DNA of 64,000 bases from Kappaphycus alvarezii (lineage: Eukaryota; Rhodophyta; Florideophyceae; Gigartinales; Solieriaceae). Location of the stretch: contig NADL03000022.1 in the NCBI GenBank assembly GCA_002205965.3, positions 1-64,000 on the forward strand, read 5' to 3'. Positions 33,640 through 44,381 of this stretch are shown here, in pieces. The notes beneath the pieces are model-generated. The model was not told where the DNA came from. It ran no database searches and saw only the letters and a program-made list of their open reading frames with translations. The number at the start of each line of letters is the position of its first letter. The first letter of the stretch is position 1. A program made the translations under genes and the position numbers.

Positions 33640-34734
33640 GCGCACATTCTATCCCATATAGCTCGGTAACCAAATTAACAAAGTAGCCGTCTACATTTGC
33701 ATCATCTTGAAATAAACCTTCCTAACTCATCCAAACCAACATGTTATGTAGAATGACACATGTTTCACTCACAGCAAGCACTTACTTTTTTCGCCAGAGG
33801 AACGATTTCTTGCGCAGTACATGAAAGCGTACTTGTTGCATACAAATGCTCTCTCGATGTCCTTCCGTAGTCCTTCCTGCGCTATAGTGTATTCTCTTTC
33901 GCCGTCGTTTGCTGGATCATGAATAGGGTTTGCGAGAAGGTCCACCGCAAGTACATTCCGTCAACGAGAAAGAAAGCCAATCGTTTTTGATCGGCATTCT
34001 TGTGGAGCTGTATCCTGTAGGTAGTTTTATATTATATTTTCTATTCAATATAGAGACGAATAAAGGTGATACTTCCAAATGAATCTTGTCGTTGTTCGCT
34101 CCAAACCACCCGCGAACAATTCCAAATGTACAAATCTCTATAAAACCAAGCCGCAACGGCTATTGTAGCTAGCTTTCCCTCTTTTGTATTGTGAAACTTC
34201 CTTTCAGCGCTCCTGATAGTTTTTCCATTTTACCTTGCATCCATCCACGCATCCTATACAGCCGTGAAAAACGTGTTCTCCATATTCATTCAATATTCTT
34301 TGAAGCTCTGCCATTGTTGGAAGGCAATTGAGAAAGCTTTCCCTGTATAGTTCCTTGACACATCGGCTGAACTTTCGAAAGTAATATCTGAATGTATCTT
34401 TCGACATTCGGCACCCGTCGTCGATGTCATCAAAGGAGCGCGCAGTTCCCAGTACTCGTAGACATGCCAAGACTTTTATTTCTGATGGAATCCCCTTTCG
34501 ATTTGCTGCGTTCGTTTTCTGTAACCAAATTGAAAGAAACGTAGAAGTTAAATCGTCGTGTAGTTTCTTAAAAAAACTATAGGCACCCGAAATCGCTGAC
34601 GAAAGAGCGACGAGGGTAAACATGATTTTCTCAACTAGTCTTCCTTCCATGTGCTTTTCCTCTCGAAATGTTTCTCGGTCTGTGCTTTCTTCCTCTACGT
34701 GCTTTGGTCTTTGTTTTGTTGATCTCGAGCACAA
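33640..34734 (-). pseudogene. PIF/Harbinger transposase (Plant_tran type)
   Basis: The frame from 34734 gives KGIPSEIKVLACLRVLGTAR, RSFDDIDDGCRMSKDTFRYY, then FHGCIGCVDGCKVKWKN with the first catalytic Asp. After shifts come GASYNSRCGL-like sequence, WFGANNDKIHLEVSPLFVSI (the G..ND block, second Asp), KPIHDPANDGERE-like sequence and AQEGLRKDIERAFVCNKYAF, the C-terminal alpha-helical block with the last acidic residue. The family is the plant transposon protein group (PF04827-like). Stops and shifts break it between 33,640 and 34,200. Confidence 0.75.
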
Positions 34735-35059
34735 CAGTAATGGCAGCTTCAGCCGCCGCCGCGCGATTTCCTCGGAAAAGAAATGTCTATGTGTCTATAG
34801 ACGATATGGACAGAGGCAAGAGAATCGCTGGAAGTAGATTCATGAGATATGGCAACAATTGTTGCGACTGCAACTTCTGTATTTTGATTAAACTACTAAA
34901 GATGTTCAACGATTGGCCTGGAGCGAGCAATCGTTGTCATACTCGGAGATACCAATTTTAGCACCCACTGCTAGAGATGCGCAACTTTTGCCGTGCTATA
35001 TGCTGTGCTACTTTGCAATCAGGCGTACCATATTTTAGCGCACTGCTAGTCTTGCTCCT

Positions 35060-35490
35060 AGTTCGGCTACATTGCTGCACAAGTGCTGCGCACGTACTGT
35101 AAGTATGTGTACATTACAGTACAGTAGTGCCTCTGATCAAATGAACGTAGTACACTTGACAAGCCTTGATTCGGAGTGACCATTTACAGCGCCTTACAGT
35201 GCGGAGGCCAGTAACTTCTAGAGAATTCTCCAGAGCCTCTCGCATTTCAAACCTTACAGGAACAATCTCCGTATTGCCATGTACAACACCGTAGCCTGAA
35301 TGGGAAATGCGTCAGGTAGAGATCATGGCAACGACACGCACCATATTGCATTGTCGAGCACCATAATTGATCATGCTCTAACCTCCCTCCGGCGTCGTCT
35401 GCAAAGGTGTTTTGATCTTATTTATACCATTTCAACCTCTCAAGCAACAGCTTCATCGCCTCACTATCCGTCGGCCTCTCATCATTCCAC
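35060..35490. promoter_or_regulatory. GrpE upstream region
   Basis: No gene is seen. The stretch includes TACTGTAAGTATGTGTACAT and TACAGTACAGTA (35115-35126), a motif repeated in other intergenic spaces of the window. The part 35,420-35,490 is pyrimidine-rich just before the start codon. Confidence 0.35.
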
Positions 35491-35491
35491 A

Positions 35492-36413
35492 ATGTCTTAT
35501 CCAACTCTAACCGCCTTCCTTGGCACACCCGCCATTCCTCTTACAGCAGCCTCTCCCTTCTACACCTGCATTTCCGGAGCGCCATCTCGTCTCCCATGTG
35601 CTCGTCGTCGAGTAACATCACGCGCCCGAATCGTTGCTCTTGGCGCTGCCCCGCCCCTCCGCCGAAAGAACCTGAAGGCGAGGAAGGCGAGGCAGTAGAG
35701 AACCCCAAGGCTCCTGAGCAAGGTACAGACGCGGTTGAGGAAGTCACGGCCGACGATATCCTATCTCTCCCGCGTTTCTTAAGAAAAAGTTGGAGATTGT
35801 GCAAAAGGAATTAATCGACGCCAAGGCACAACTTGAGAATGACACCGAGGCTGTGCAAGCGGAAAAGGAAAAGTATGTGCGTCTTGCGGCGGACTATGAA
35901 AATTATAGACGGAGAAGTATGGAGGATTTGCGCAAGCAGGATGCAAAGAGCACGGCAAAGGTTTGTAAGGAAATTATAGGGGTCTTGGACAATTTTGAGC
36001 GCGCTATCCAACAGGTGAATGCCGAGACGGATCGGGAGAAAGCAATTAGCTCGAGTTATCAGGCGATCAACAAACAGTTGGTCGAGGCTGTAACTAAGCT
36101 GAAAGTAGAGCCGATTGACGCCGTTGGGGAAGTGTTTGATCCAGAGATACATGAAGCGATTCAGAAGATGGAGAGTAGTGAATATGCGGAGGATGTGGTG
36201 TGCGCGCAATTTCAAAGGGGTTACAAGATTGGGGATACGTTGATCCGAGCCGCGGTTGTCGGTGTTTCGGAAGGACCAGGGCCTGAAGTGGAGGATATTG
36301 GTGAAAATGGAAACGGTGCCGCTGATGCTATTGATGTTGATGGAATTGAGGCGGTACCGGAAGAAGTGGCTCAAGCGGTGAAGAAAGGCGAGGTGGAAAC
36401 AGAGGGCCAATAA
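35492..36413 (+). CDS. grpE: GrpE, organellar nucleotide exchange factor for Hsp70
   Basis: The start MSYPTLTAFLGTPAIPLTAA is followed by an Arg/Ala/Ser-rich leader that looks like a plastid or mitochondrial transit peptide. A coiled-coil region follows (KKKLEIVQKELIDAKAQLEN), then YVRLAADYENYRRRS, GVLDNFERAIQQ, GEVFDPEIHEAIQK and the beta-domain FQRGYKIGDTLIRAAVVGVS. GrpE releases ADP from DnaK/Hsp70. Two apparent 1-bp deletions break the frame, one near 35,650 in a C-rich run and one near 35,768 (CTATCTCTCCC). Restoring both makes 308 codons. An acidic tail ends the protein. Confidence 0.92.
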
Positions 36414-36556
36414 CTTTTTTTGCATAAATGCAGTAAGGTGATTTCGATGGAGATGCGATTCTTACCAAATGTCCATGGGGGAAGGCTGCAGTAAAGTGAA
36501 TCTACAACTAGGTGCTAGCCACACACGTTTGTGAGAATCGTATGCGGAAAATAGTT

Positions 36557-37101
36557 TCACGAGTCCTTTTCCTCCTTGTCCGCGCCCCTCTTCGAAAAGA
36601 CCTTTGCCACTGCCGGAGTGGCAGCAACGGTAAGCGGAAAGCGCAATGGACTAACAGCCTTGTGAGCAATGTAGGCCAGGGTGGCAGTGCTTGCTGTGTC
36701 AGACACACTGTCCAATACGGCAGGCCTGCCTATGGGAGTTTGGCTCAGTAGGTCGCCAAACGCATTAACCAGAGCACGAACATCAACACCAGCAGCAATC
36801 ATGACGTACAGAATAATATACGATATGATGGAAAGGAATATGGAAGTGCCGAGGTATGAACCGCCGTAGAGTTGGGCCAACTGTTTTGCAGTCTGCGAGT
36901 TGTTTGGGGTGGGACTTGTGTTCTGAGTCATGCACGGGCCAGGGGACCGCCGAGAGATAAGTGGTTTGCGGCGGGGATAAATTGAGGTGCGGATAGGGAC
37001 AAAGGTTGAGGAGGGAGTGGCGAGGGGTGTTGTTGATGGAGCGCGTAGCAAGGTTGGGTGCGATGGACGCGAGAGAAAGGAGGGACAAAGGTTAGGGCCA
37101 T
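36557..37101 (-). CDS. DUF1279 / FAM210-like organellar membrane protein
   Basis: The core reads AKQLAQLYGGSYLGTSIFLS, then IISYIILYVMIAAGVDVRAL, with TATLAYIAHKAVSPLRFPLT before a charged tail. This is the DUF1279 domain: a YG..Y.GTS...S motif and a membrane helix. Human FAM210 proteins act in mitochondria. The N-terminus is uncertain: Met at 37101 (MALTFVPPFSRVHR) opens a basic, Ser/Pro-rich leader but needs one 1-bp deletion repaired to reach the core, which would give 182 codons. The core frame itself is open from 37219. Confidence 0.8.
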
Positions 37102-37690
37102 TGCTGCTGGAATCGTTGTTGCAGTTCTTGCTTGTTTGACTGTGGGTTGCCCAAAAAGAGGAAAACGTGACAAGGGTTGGTGGTCGTTGAGCACAAGCTA
37201 TATCAGGTGTCAATCCCAAACGGCTTGAAGAAGATGCGAAACAGTCACATGACTGGGGTCAGCATAGAAGCTTCGCACGAGAATCAACCTGTTGATAGTT
37301 TGGTTAAAGGGTCGAGATATTCACAAATGCAAGGCTGACCAAATGCTGAATGGCGAGAGGCGCACGAACGCGATGCCATTTCGAAACGCTATCGATCTCC
37401 ACAAATCCACCTTGAATTTTCATAGAAATTATGTCCATCCCCTATTCCCATCATTGTCAATCTGTCAACACTGTTGACAAGTACAACATGTGCAACTTTA
37501 CGTCAAACTGACACGTGTATATTTTCACGGCCCGGTGTCCCCACCGTACCAGTCTCCTACACGATCTTCATCTCAAGAAGCCCAGTCAAGCCGTTAGGTC
37601 GCCAGTCTAGTCTACACACGCCACTACAAACCGCCCGAATCCAACATTTCCGAGTACTCATCATCCATTCAGCCCCCGCACGACATTGCA
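37102..37690. promoter_or_regulatory. Divergent promoter space, DUF1279 gene and NAA20
   Basis: The two genes start on opposite strands here. I see no conserved box; GTCAACACTGTTGAC (about 37,457-37,471) is a palindrome in the middle. Confidence 0.35.
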
Positions 37691-38216
37691 ATGTCGTCGA
37701 CAAGACGATTCCGTCCGAGCGACCTCTTCCGTCTCAACCCGTCAATCTAGACAAGCTAACCGAGACGTACAACATGAACTTCTACTTTCAGTACATGTTC
37801 CGCTGGCCTGAATTCCAGCAGACCGTTACCTCCCCCGACGGCACACTCATGGCATATGTGATTGGCAAAACGGAGGGGAGGCTCGTCTTTGGCACGGTCA
37901 TGTGTCTGCCGTCACTGTTGCTCCCGAATATCGCCGCCTCGGACTAGCTACAAAGCTTATGAAGTTTACCGAGACCCTTTCGCAGGATACGTACAATGCG
38001 TATTTTGTGGATCTCTTCGTTCGCAAGTCGAATGCCGCTGCTATCACCATGTACAAGCGTATGGGTTACATTGTGTACCGAACAATACTTGATTATTATG
38101 GAGGAAACGAAGACGCTTACGACATGCGCAAGGCTCTGGCTCGCGACAAAAGCAAGGCCTCTATGATTCCTATCAAACATCCTGTTAAAGCGCAAGACGT
38201 TCACATTACAATGTAA
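37691..38216 (+). CDS. NAA20: N-alpha-acetyltransferase 20 (NatB catalytic subunit)
   Basis: The Met at 37691 opens MSSTRRFRPSDLFRLNPVN-like sequence; then come LTETYNMNFYFQYMFRWPEF, MAYVIGKTEG, WHGHVSAVTVAPEYRRLGLA (the acetyl-CoA R/Q-x-x-G-x-A loop), NAYFVDLFVRKSNAAAITMY, GYIVYRTILDYYGGNEDAYD and MRKALARDKSKASMIPIKHP. This is the GNAT fold of NatB, which acetylates Met-Asp/Glu/Asn starts. Two 1-bp deletions (about 37,741 and 37,877) break the frame; with both restored the protein is 175 residues, close to the human 178. The terminus lies tail-to-tail with RPT6. Confidence 0.95.
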
Positions 38217-38443
38217 CAGCCTAACTTTTATTCAATCGCCTTCCGTTGAGCCATTGCTCCTTTTCTGATTTCCAATGCCATCTTTCTCCATCGGGTCCAG
38301 AAAAATATTGCATGACTGCCAACCGCCAGGGAAACCCTGCAAATAGCATATCTTTCAAACACGCCAAAAGATAAACAAAGAGACCGTCGAGGAGGGTACT
38401 GTAGCCCGATGGTCAACTTGCCGTCACCCGGAATGCTTTCTCC

Positions 38444-39665
<1,222 letters not shown>

Positions 39666-40348
39666 CTTTGCCGGTGAGTGGGTGTTTGAGTGTAGGGGGG
39701 ATTTTGGAGAGGGGGTGATAGAGATTCCGCAGTCGGTAGATGAGGGTGAGTAAGCTAGGTTTAGTGATAGGCTTGTGAGTTGTGTGAAGTGGAGAAACCG
39801 GGTTGGTCGATACGTGCCGCACGCAGTGAGCAAAGAGAGCACATATTGAGGGAAAATTTTATTTGGTCGCGGCTTGGTAGTGGAAGGCAATGGCGATGCA
39901 ATAGAAAACGTTGCAGCGAAATTGGGTACAAATATTATCGTTGTGGTGAATTTCAACATTTTTTCATTGTTGAAAATTACGTAAACGACGTCTTTACAGA
40001 ACTGTAATGTGCACAAAAGCAGAATGTGGTAAAAAAACATTACAGAAGTCCGACAAGTATTCGTTTCTGTACATCATTTGTAAAGAACTACCGTACACTG
40101 TACTGTACTATAAAACTGTATCGCCGCACAGTGAACTTTTCTCTGTTCGCGTAAACGCTCTACGTATGACAAAGCTTGGTTACTGCAGGTTCACTGTATC
40201 GAAGTCGCGTTCCGACCTACCGAACCAAACTCTATCACCCCCTTCCCGTCGCTCCCGCACACGCGCGGCTTAACAGTCGGGTTTGAATCCAAGCCTCTCT
40301 AGCCTGTCTCCACCACCAACCGTTCTTTCCCACACCATCATCTACACC
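39666..40348. promoter_or_regulatory. Divergent promoter space, RPT6 and PRP18
   Basis: The genes run away from each other. GTACACTGTACTGTAC at 40093-40108 is a self-complementary-type motif also seen in other spacers here. A TATA-like stretch TACTATAAAACTG follows at 40,106-40,118 on the PRP18 side. Confidence 0.4.
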
Positions 40349-41569
40349 ATGGACTCCCTCGCCGCTCTCAAAGCCGAAATCGCAAAGAAGCGAAATGCCG
40401 CCACCGCCAACCTCTCCACCACCTTACCGTCCCATCATCCTCCAAAGCGATGGCGAACAAAGAAGGAACTTGACGACGAGCAGCAAAAAGCCTACTACGC
40501 ACGCGAGCTAGAAGACGAGCAACGCCGAGCGCGAAACAAATCACGCCTCACCCCTTCCTCCACTACCCAAGCCCCTCCAACCAAAGCCCAAATCACCAAC
40601 AAAACTAATGTCACACTTGAGCAGGGCTCTGTAGGGAACGCAACGGATTTCACAACCGCTGAAACATGTGCAGAACAACCGCCACTGACCAAAGCAGAAG
40701 TGATTGTCAGGCTGCGTGCGTTGAAAGAACCAGCCACATTGTTCGGGGAGAGCGCGTGGCAGCGGTTTCATCGTATGCGTGAGTTGGAACTTGCGCGGGA
40801 GGAAACTTCCAAGGGACAGAAGAATGTATATCAGGCTAAGATGCGCGAGATGGAGGCGAAGGATGCAGCTGATGATGTGCTTCAGTATACTGGTGCAAAA
40901 CTTCCGCAAATAGAGGATGCACGTAACGCCGTCGGTGATAAGCCGCATCTTTATCAAGACCATGACCAAGCGCCTACTTGTAAGGAGGATTACGTTTATT
41001 CCCAGCTCCGAAAGTATATGCGTTTGTGGGCTTCAGAAATTGAATCCATGTCTAAAGAGGAACGGAGAACAAACAAGGGGCGCTCCTTGGCAGTTACTCA
41101 CGAGCAGACAAAGGATTGGCTGAAACCTTTGTACAAACTGTTACGCAAAAGAAAATTACCCAGAAACATTCTGGATGCCTTGAATAATATTTTCGAGGCA
41201 GCGGCACAAAGAGAATATGTTCGAGCAAATAGTCTGTATCTAGAGCAGTTGGCGATTGGAAAGGCTCCGTGGCCAATGGGTGCTACTATGGTTGGTATTC
41301 ATGCGAGGGCTGCCCGCGAGAAGATTGGCGAGGACAAAATCGCGCACGTCATGAATGACGAACGCACTCGGAAATACATACAAGCAGTCAAACGGTTATT
41401 AACCGTGGCGCAACGCCATTTCCCTACTTCGTTCTCCAAGATGATCATGTACTGGCACTTGATCACGGTACGGAAACTCGCATTTCCATTTTCATATACA
41501 GTGCACACACACTTGCTTATTTTCCAGTCAAAGGTAGGTATCCTCAGTTGTAACTCTATGCTCTATTGA
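40349..41569 (+). CDS. PRP18: Pre-mRNA splicing factor PRP18
   Basis: I chose Met at 40349 (CACCATGG context, MDSLAALKAEIAKKR) over the in-frame Met at 40283. The splicing factor motif shared with Prp4 appears as TKAEVIVRLRALKEPATLFG and the Prp18 domain as DYVYSQLRKYMRLW, KPLYKLLRKRKLPRNILDAL, ANSLYLEQLAIGKAPWPMGA, TMVGIHARAAREKIGEDKIA and HVMNDERTRKYIQAVKRLLT. Prp18 acts in the second step of splicing. This is the one larger host gene without a frameshift. After HFPTSFSKM the frame runs on; GTACGG (41468) to TTTCCAG (41527) could be a 60-base intron at the 3' end. Confidence 0.93.
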   Translation: MDSLAALKAEIAKKRNAATANLSTTLPSHHPPKRWRTKKELDDEQQKAYYARELEDEQRRARNKSRLTPSSTTQAPPTKAQITNKTNVTLEQGSVGNATDFTTAETCAEQPPLTKAEVIVRLRALKEPATLFGESAWQRFHRMRELELAREETSKGQKNVYQAKMREMEAKDAADDVLQYTGAKLPQIEDARNAVGDKPHLYQDHDQAPTCKEDYVYSQLRKYMRLWASEIESMSKEERRTNKGRSLAVTHEQTKDWLKPLYKLLRKRKLPRNILDALNNIFEAAAQREYVRANSLYLEQLAIGKAPWPMGATMVGIHARAAREKIGEDKIAHVMNDERTRKYIQAVKRLLTVAQRHFPTSFSKMIMYWHLITVRKLAFPFSYTVHTHLLIFQSKVGILSCNSMLY

Positions 41570-41594
41570 AAGGAAGGAGAGAATGACGTGGGTC

Positions 41595-42551
41595 TCAGTG
41601 CCAATCCCATTGCGTTCGATCAAACATCGTGTCCTTCATTTTGCACGAGTGGTTGACCTCCCTGCTTTGGCGACGAATAGCCTCGGCGTAAGGTGGCCTA
41701 ATCGGAGGTACAACAGGAGGTAAGGACACGTACTTCCACATCCTGTTGCGGTGATGACTGGGGGTCTGAAACTTGGAGCTCCTCAAACGTTGTATCGAGA
41801 GGTATGACACATCTGCGTCAAGCCCGGAAAGGTCGCCAGCACTAATGAAGGGCACCGCAAGTCTATTCGTGGTTGACAAAGTCTCTGCTTTCTTATTCCT
41901 TGACGGGTCACCAGATATGATGCATGGCACAAAACCTTGATAGGTAGGAAGTTACGACAAACAACAAATGCCTCTATACTGCTGTTCCGGCTGCTGCGTG
42001 GTTTAACGATGGTCACATCTGGAAAATAGATGCGCAGCTGACTGTAGAGAAGGTCGGTATCTCTTTGTCGAAAAACTTTTGAAACAAAGGAACCACCTGG
42101 TCTTAGCAACTGACTGGCGACATTAGAGCGGCAAGGACGAGTTGCGCCTGAATGTATTCGTCCACGTCATGAAGTCCGTAACATCAGGGGCTCCATCGCT
42201 AACAACGATATCTGCAGGGACATTTCCAAAATATTGACTGATCTCGTCTAGTGTAGATCGCTTCGTGATATCTGCCTGAAGCATCTTCACTCCATCGATA
42301 GGGGCCATTTCCTGCAAATCAATGGCGATAATTCGCGCCTCTTCTGAGCGTCCGAGCGTCTGCATGCGTTGTGCAATGTATTGGCTCCAACTGCCGGGGG
42401 CGGCGCAAAGGTCGACAATATTGGTGGCGTCGGATAAAAGATCACATTGTTCATCGAGTTGCTGAAGCTTAAAGGCGGAGCGTGCGCGGTAGCCGAGGGC
42501 CTTGGCTTTTCTGTAGTAGATATCGCGCTTGTCTTTGCTTGCACGACCCAT
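41595..42551 (-). CDS. TRM7: TRM7/FTSJ1-type tRNA 2'-O-methyltransferase
   Basis: Met at 42551 opens [20 protein letters not shown]. The SAM site is [19 protein letters not shown]. The FtsJ tetrad is visible: Lys28 ([10 protein letters not shown]), Asp in [12 protein letters not shown], Lys in [13 protein letters not shown] and Glu in [14 protein letters not shown] basic linker [16 protein letters not shown] and a C-terminal tail follow. The enzyme methylates positions 32 and 34 of the tRNA anticodon loop. Three 1-bp deletions (about 42,163, 42,122 and 41,938) break the frame; restoring them gives 319 residues, near the usual 320-330. Convergent with PRP18, ends only 25 bases apart. Confidence 0.94.
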
Positions 42552-42640
42552 TTCGGTGTGAGGGCTGGTGGAGCAAGTACGCGACGGCTCAAAGCTTAGC
42601 TGGACTTTCCTCATTTCGGTCTCACTATGTTTCCTCGATA

Positions 42641-42778
42641 ATACACTGCCTGTAAGAAGTACAGTACCACCAGAAAAATGCGAATATTTCCCGCAAAAAA
42701 TGCGGTTTCTTTAAAAAACAAACCGCCCTAAACCCATTTAATTGGATGCAGAAAACGTACTGCAAAGTCATTTTGCAT
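42641..42778 (-). repeat. Copy of Tc1/mariner terminal repeat
   Basis: Read on the minus strand, TGCATCCAATTAAATGGGTT and the following GCGGTTTGTTT, then GGGAAATATTCGCATTTTTC and GTGGTACTGTACTTCTTACA match 52,421-52,551 closely. It starts TACACTGCCTGTAAGAAG next to the TRM7-like promoter. It is either a MITE or a solo end of the third Tc1 family in this window. Confidence 0.7.
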
Positions 42779-42779
42779 T

Positions 42780-43320
42780 TACCAAGTATTAAGTCTCCCT
42801 ACATTGGCCCCATTTTGCATTTGGTCAAGTACAGGGGGTAAAGGGATTTATTACAGCGGGGTGAATAGGTAGTCTTCTTAATTTTCCTGCCAGGAGCAAT
42901 CACAGACTAGGACTACTGTAAGTAGGGTAACCACTTACTGTACATACCCTCAGAACGGAGGTTCTCTGGAATACACTGTACACACAATTTCAAGTTGCGG
43001 CCTAAGTGTCGCTCAAAACTCCTTCCAACAAACAACTGGCGTTATTCTGGAAGAGTCTCGCCGCGTGACGAGCGAACAATGTTCGCTGCGCATCAGCAAT
43101 CGGAACGGCTGCCCGTGCGGCAATGCCATTCGCAACCCGGTTGGCGAAGTCCCGAGCGGAAGGGTGCCAGCCCCCCAACGTGGAGAGTGGAAGGGCAATG
43201 AAGGGGTACAGGGGGTAAAGCGGTGTTTACTTGAATGTGTAGATTGGGTCCATGCTTAGAATGCCTAACACAAGGGTACTGCAATAACCTTGGTAAATCC
43301 AATCCTACTCAATCCTACGC
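42780..43320. other. Intergenic space
   Basis: No gene is recognised. It contains TACTGTAAGTAGGGTAACCA followed by CTTACTGTACATACC (42,914-42,948) and TACACTGTACAC (42,971-42,982), again the TACTGTA/GTACAGTAC-type motif. A short GC-rich part at 43,060-43,200 has no coding signature. Confidence 0.35.
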
Positions 43321-43871
43321 TTACTCGTCACCGTTCTCCTTCTCACATCCCTCCTCTTCCTCTGCGTCAGCAATGTCATCATCGATGTGATTACCTTCTT
43401 CAGAGTTCAAATCGTTCCAATCCATCCAACTTACCGGCACCCACAACCGCTCGGTTCCGCACGGTCCCCAAAGTTCCAATCCCGTTCCCTTCTCGGTGCT
43501 CGTACTGGCCCACTCTCTCGCTAAGTTGACGCCGACCCATAGTCGCCTTGGGGTTTGTTTGAAATAACAGCGGCTTCCGAAGATTCGGAAGATTGGAGCT
43601 GCTCGCAACCAGAAGTTGGGGAGCTTGGGGTTTTCGGTTGTTGCACCGGGATAGTAGAGGGCCTGTTCTTTTGGGGAACAGATGGCGCCAGTTCTGGCAC
43701 CGAGGCGTAAGTGCGCGATCCGCAAGACGCGCGAAGGCACGAGTGCCCGGCGCCCGCGCCTAATGCGGCGCAGGCGCCGAGCGTGGCAGAATGAAGGTTG
43801 GAGAAAGGCAGTCTAGGAGGGAAGGGGAAAGGGTTTCGGGGAGACCGATGGAAACAGAGAGGCTGTTGCAC
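43321..43871 (-). CDS. Unknown protein, likely organelle-targeted
   Basis: Met at 43871 (MQQPLCFHRSPRNPFPFPPR) opens a Ser/Pro/Arg-rich leader that resembles a transit peptide. The likely mature part lies in the next frame: PKLPNFWLRAAPIFRIFGSR, QTPRRLWVGVNLAREWA, GLELWGPCGTERLWVPVSWM and a very acidic end (ADAEEEEGCEKENGDE). One 1-bp deletion would join the two and give 183 residues. I do not recognise the family. Copia-B lies just upstream (LTR start 44,065). Confidence 0.55.
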
Positions 43872-44064
43872 AGAGATTTGGCGTAGAGGGGTGGTTTTAA
43901 AGGGGTAATTATTGTGGTAGATGTGTGGGTAGTTGCAAAGGGTAAATTGGGTTAAATGGGTGGTAATGGAAAGGTTGGGAGTCCTCTGTACTTGTAATCA
44001 AACCATTGGCAGGACCTATAATGCAAGTGCTTGAGCGTGTGTACCAACCTGTAAAAAGTATAGT

Positions 44065-44364
44065 TGTGAATGGTTCATGTGTTGGGTGTGATGGGTTGCC
44101 GCTCAGTGCGCCCAATTTTATCCAGAATTTTAATGTTGGTCACGGGCGTCCGCTGGCATTTGCCGGGTACTGACACGGGTGATTTCTGGGGTATTTACGG
44201 CGGGATCCATTAAACTCTACGCTCGAGTGTGGGATAACGAAAATAACCATCTCGGGGGACTTGTGCCCATTGACCTTGCCTTCCTTCCTGACTACCCCTC
44301 TCTGCTTGTGATCAGGCGCGGCTACCGCTGTTCTTTAACTGTGTTTTAGCTCGCGTCTACAACA
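44065..44364 (+). repeat. Copia-B 5' LTR
   Basis: It begins TGTGAATGGTTCATGTGTTG and ends GCTCGCGTCTACAACA, matching 50871-51171 over the full length. Confidence 0.95.
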
Positions 44365-44366
44365 GT

Positions 44367-44381
44367 TTATGGCCCAGGTGC
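44367..44381 (+). promoter_or_regulatory. Copia-B primer binding site, half-tRNA type
   Basis: TTATGGCCCAGGTGC lies two bases after the 5' LTR. It fits the complement of the initiator tRNA-Met anticodon arm (TTATGGGCCCAGCACGC) except for one missing G and one extra G. Drosophila copia is known to prime from this internal half of tRNA-iMet. Confidence 0.6.

Larger units (their letters stand above)
31554..35057. mobile_element. PIF/Harbinger element with terminal inverted repeats
   Basis: The left end reads GAGCAAGACTAGCAGT (31554-31569); the right end is its exact complement (35042-35057). A second shared block, GCATCTCTA(C/G)CAGTG, lies further in on both sides. The flanking trinucleotides are TTA (31551-31553) and CTA (35058-35060), close to the TTA/TWA duplication of Harbinger elements. 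Inside are a Myb/SANT-like ORF on the plus strand and a Plant_tran-type transposase on the minus strand, in convergent array. Confidence 0.75.

Noticed and set aside
35811-36425. 204-codon minus ORF opposite GrpE
   Set aside because: GrpE motifs on the plus strand explain the region; the antisense frame has no family and typical shadow composition.
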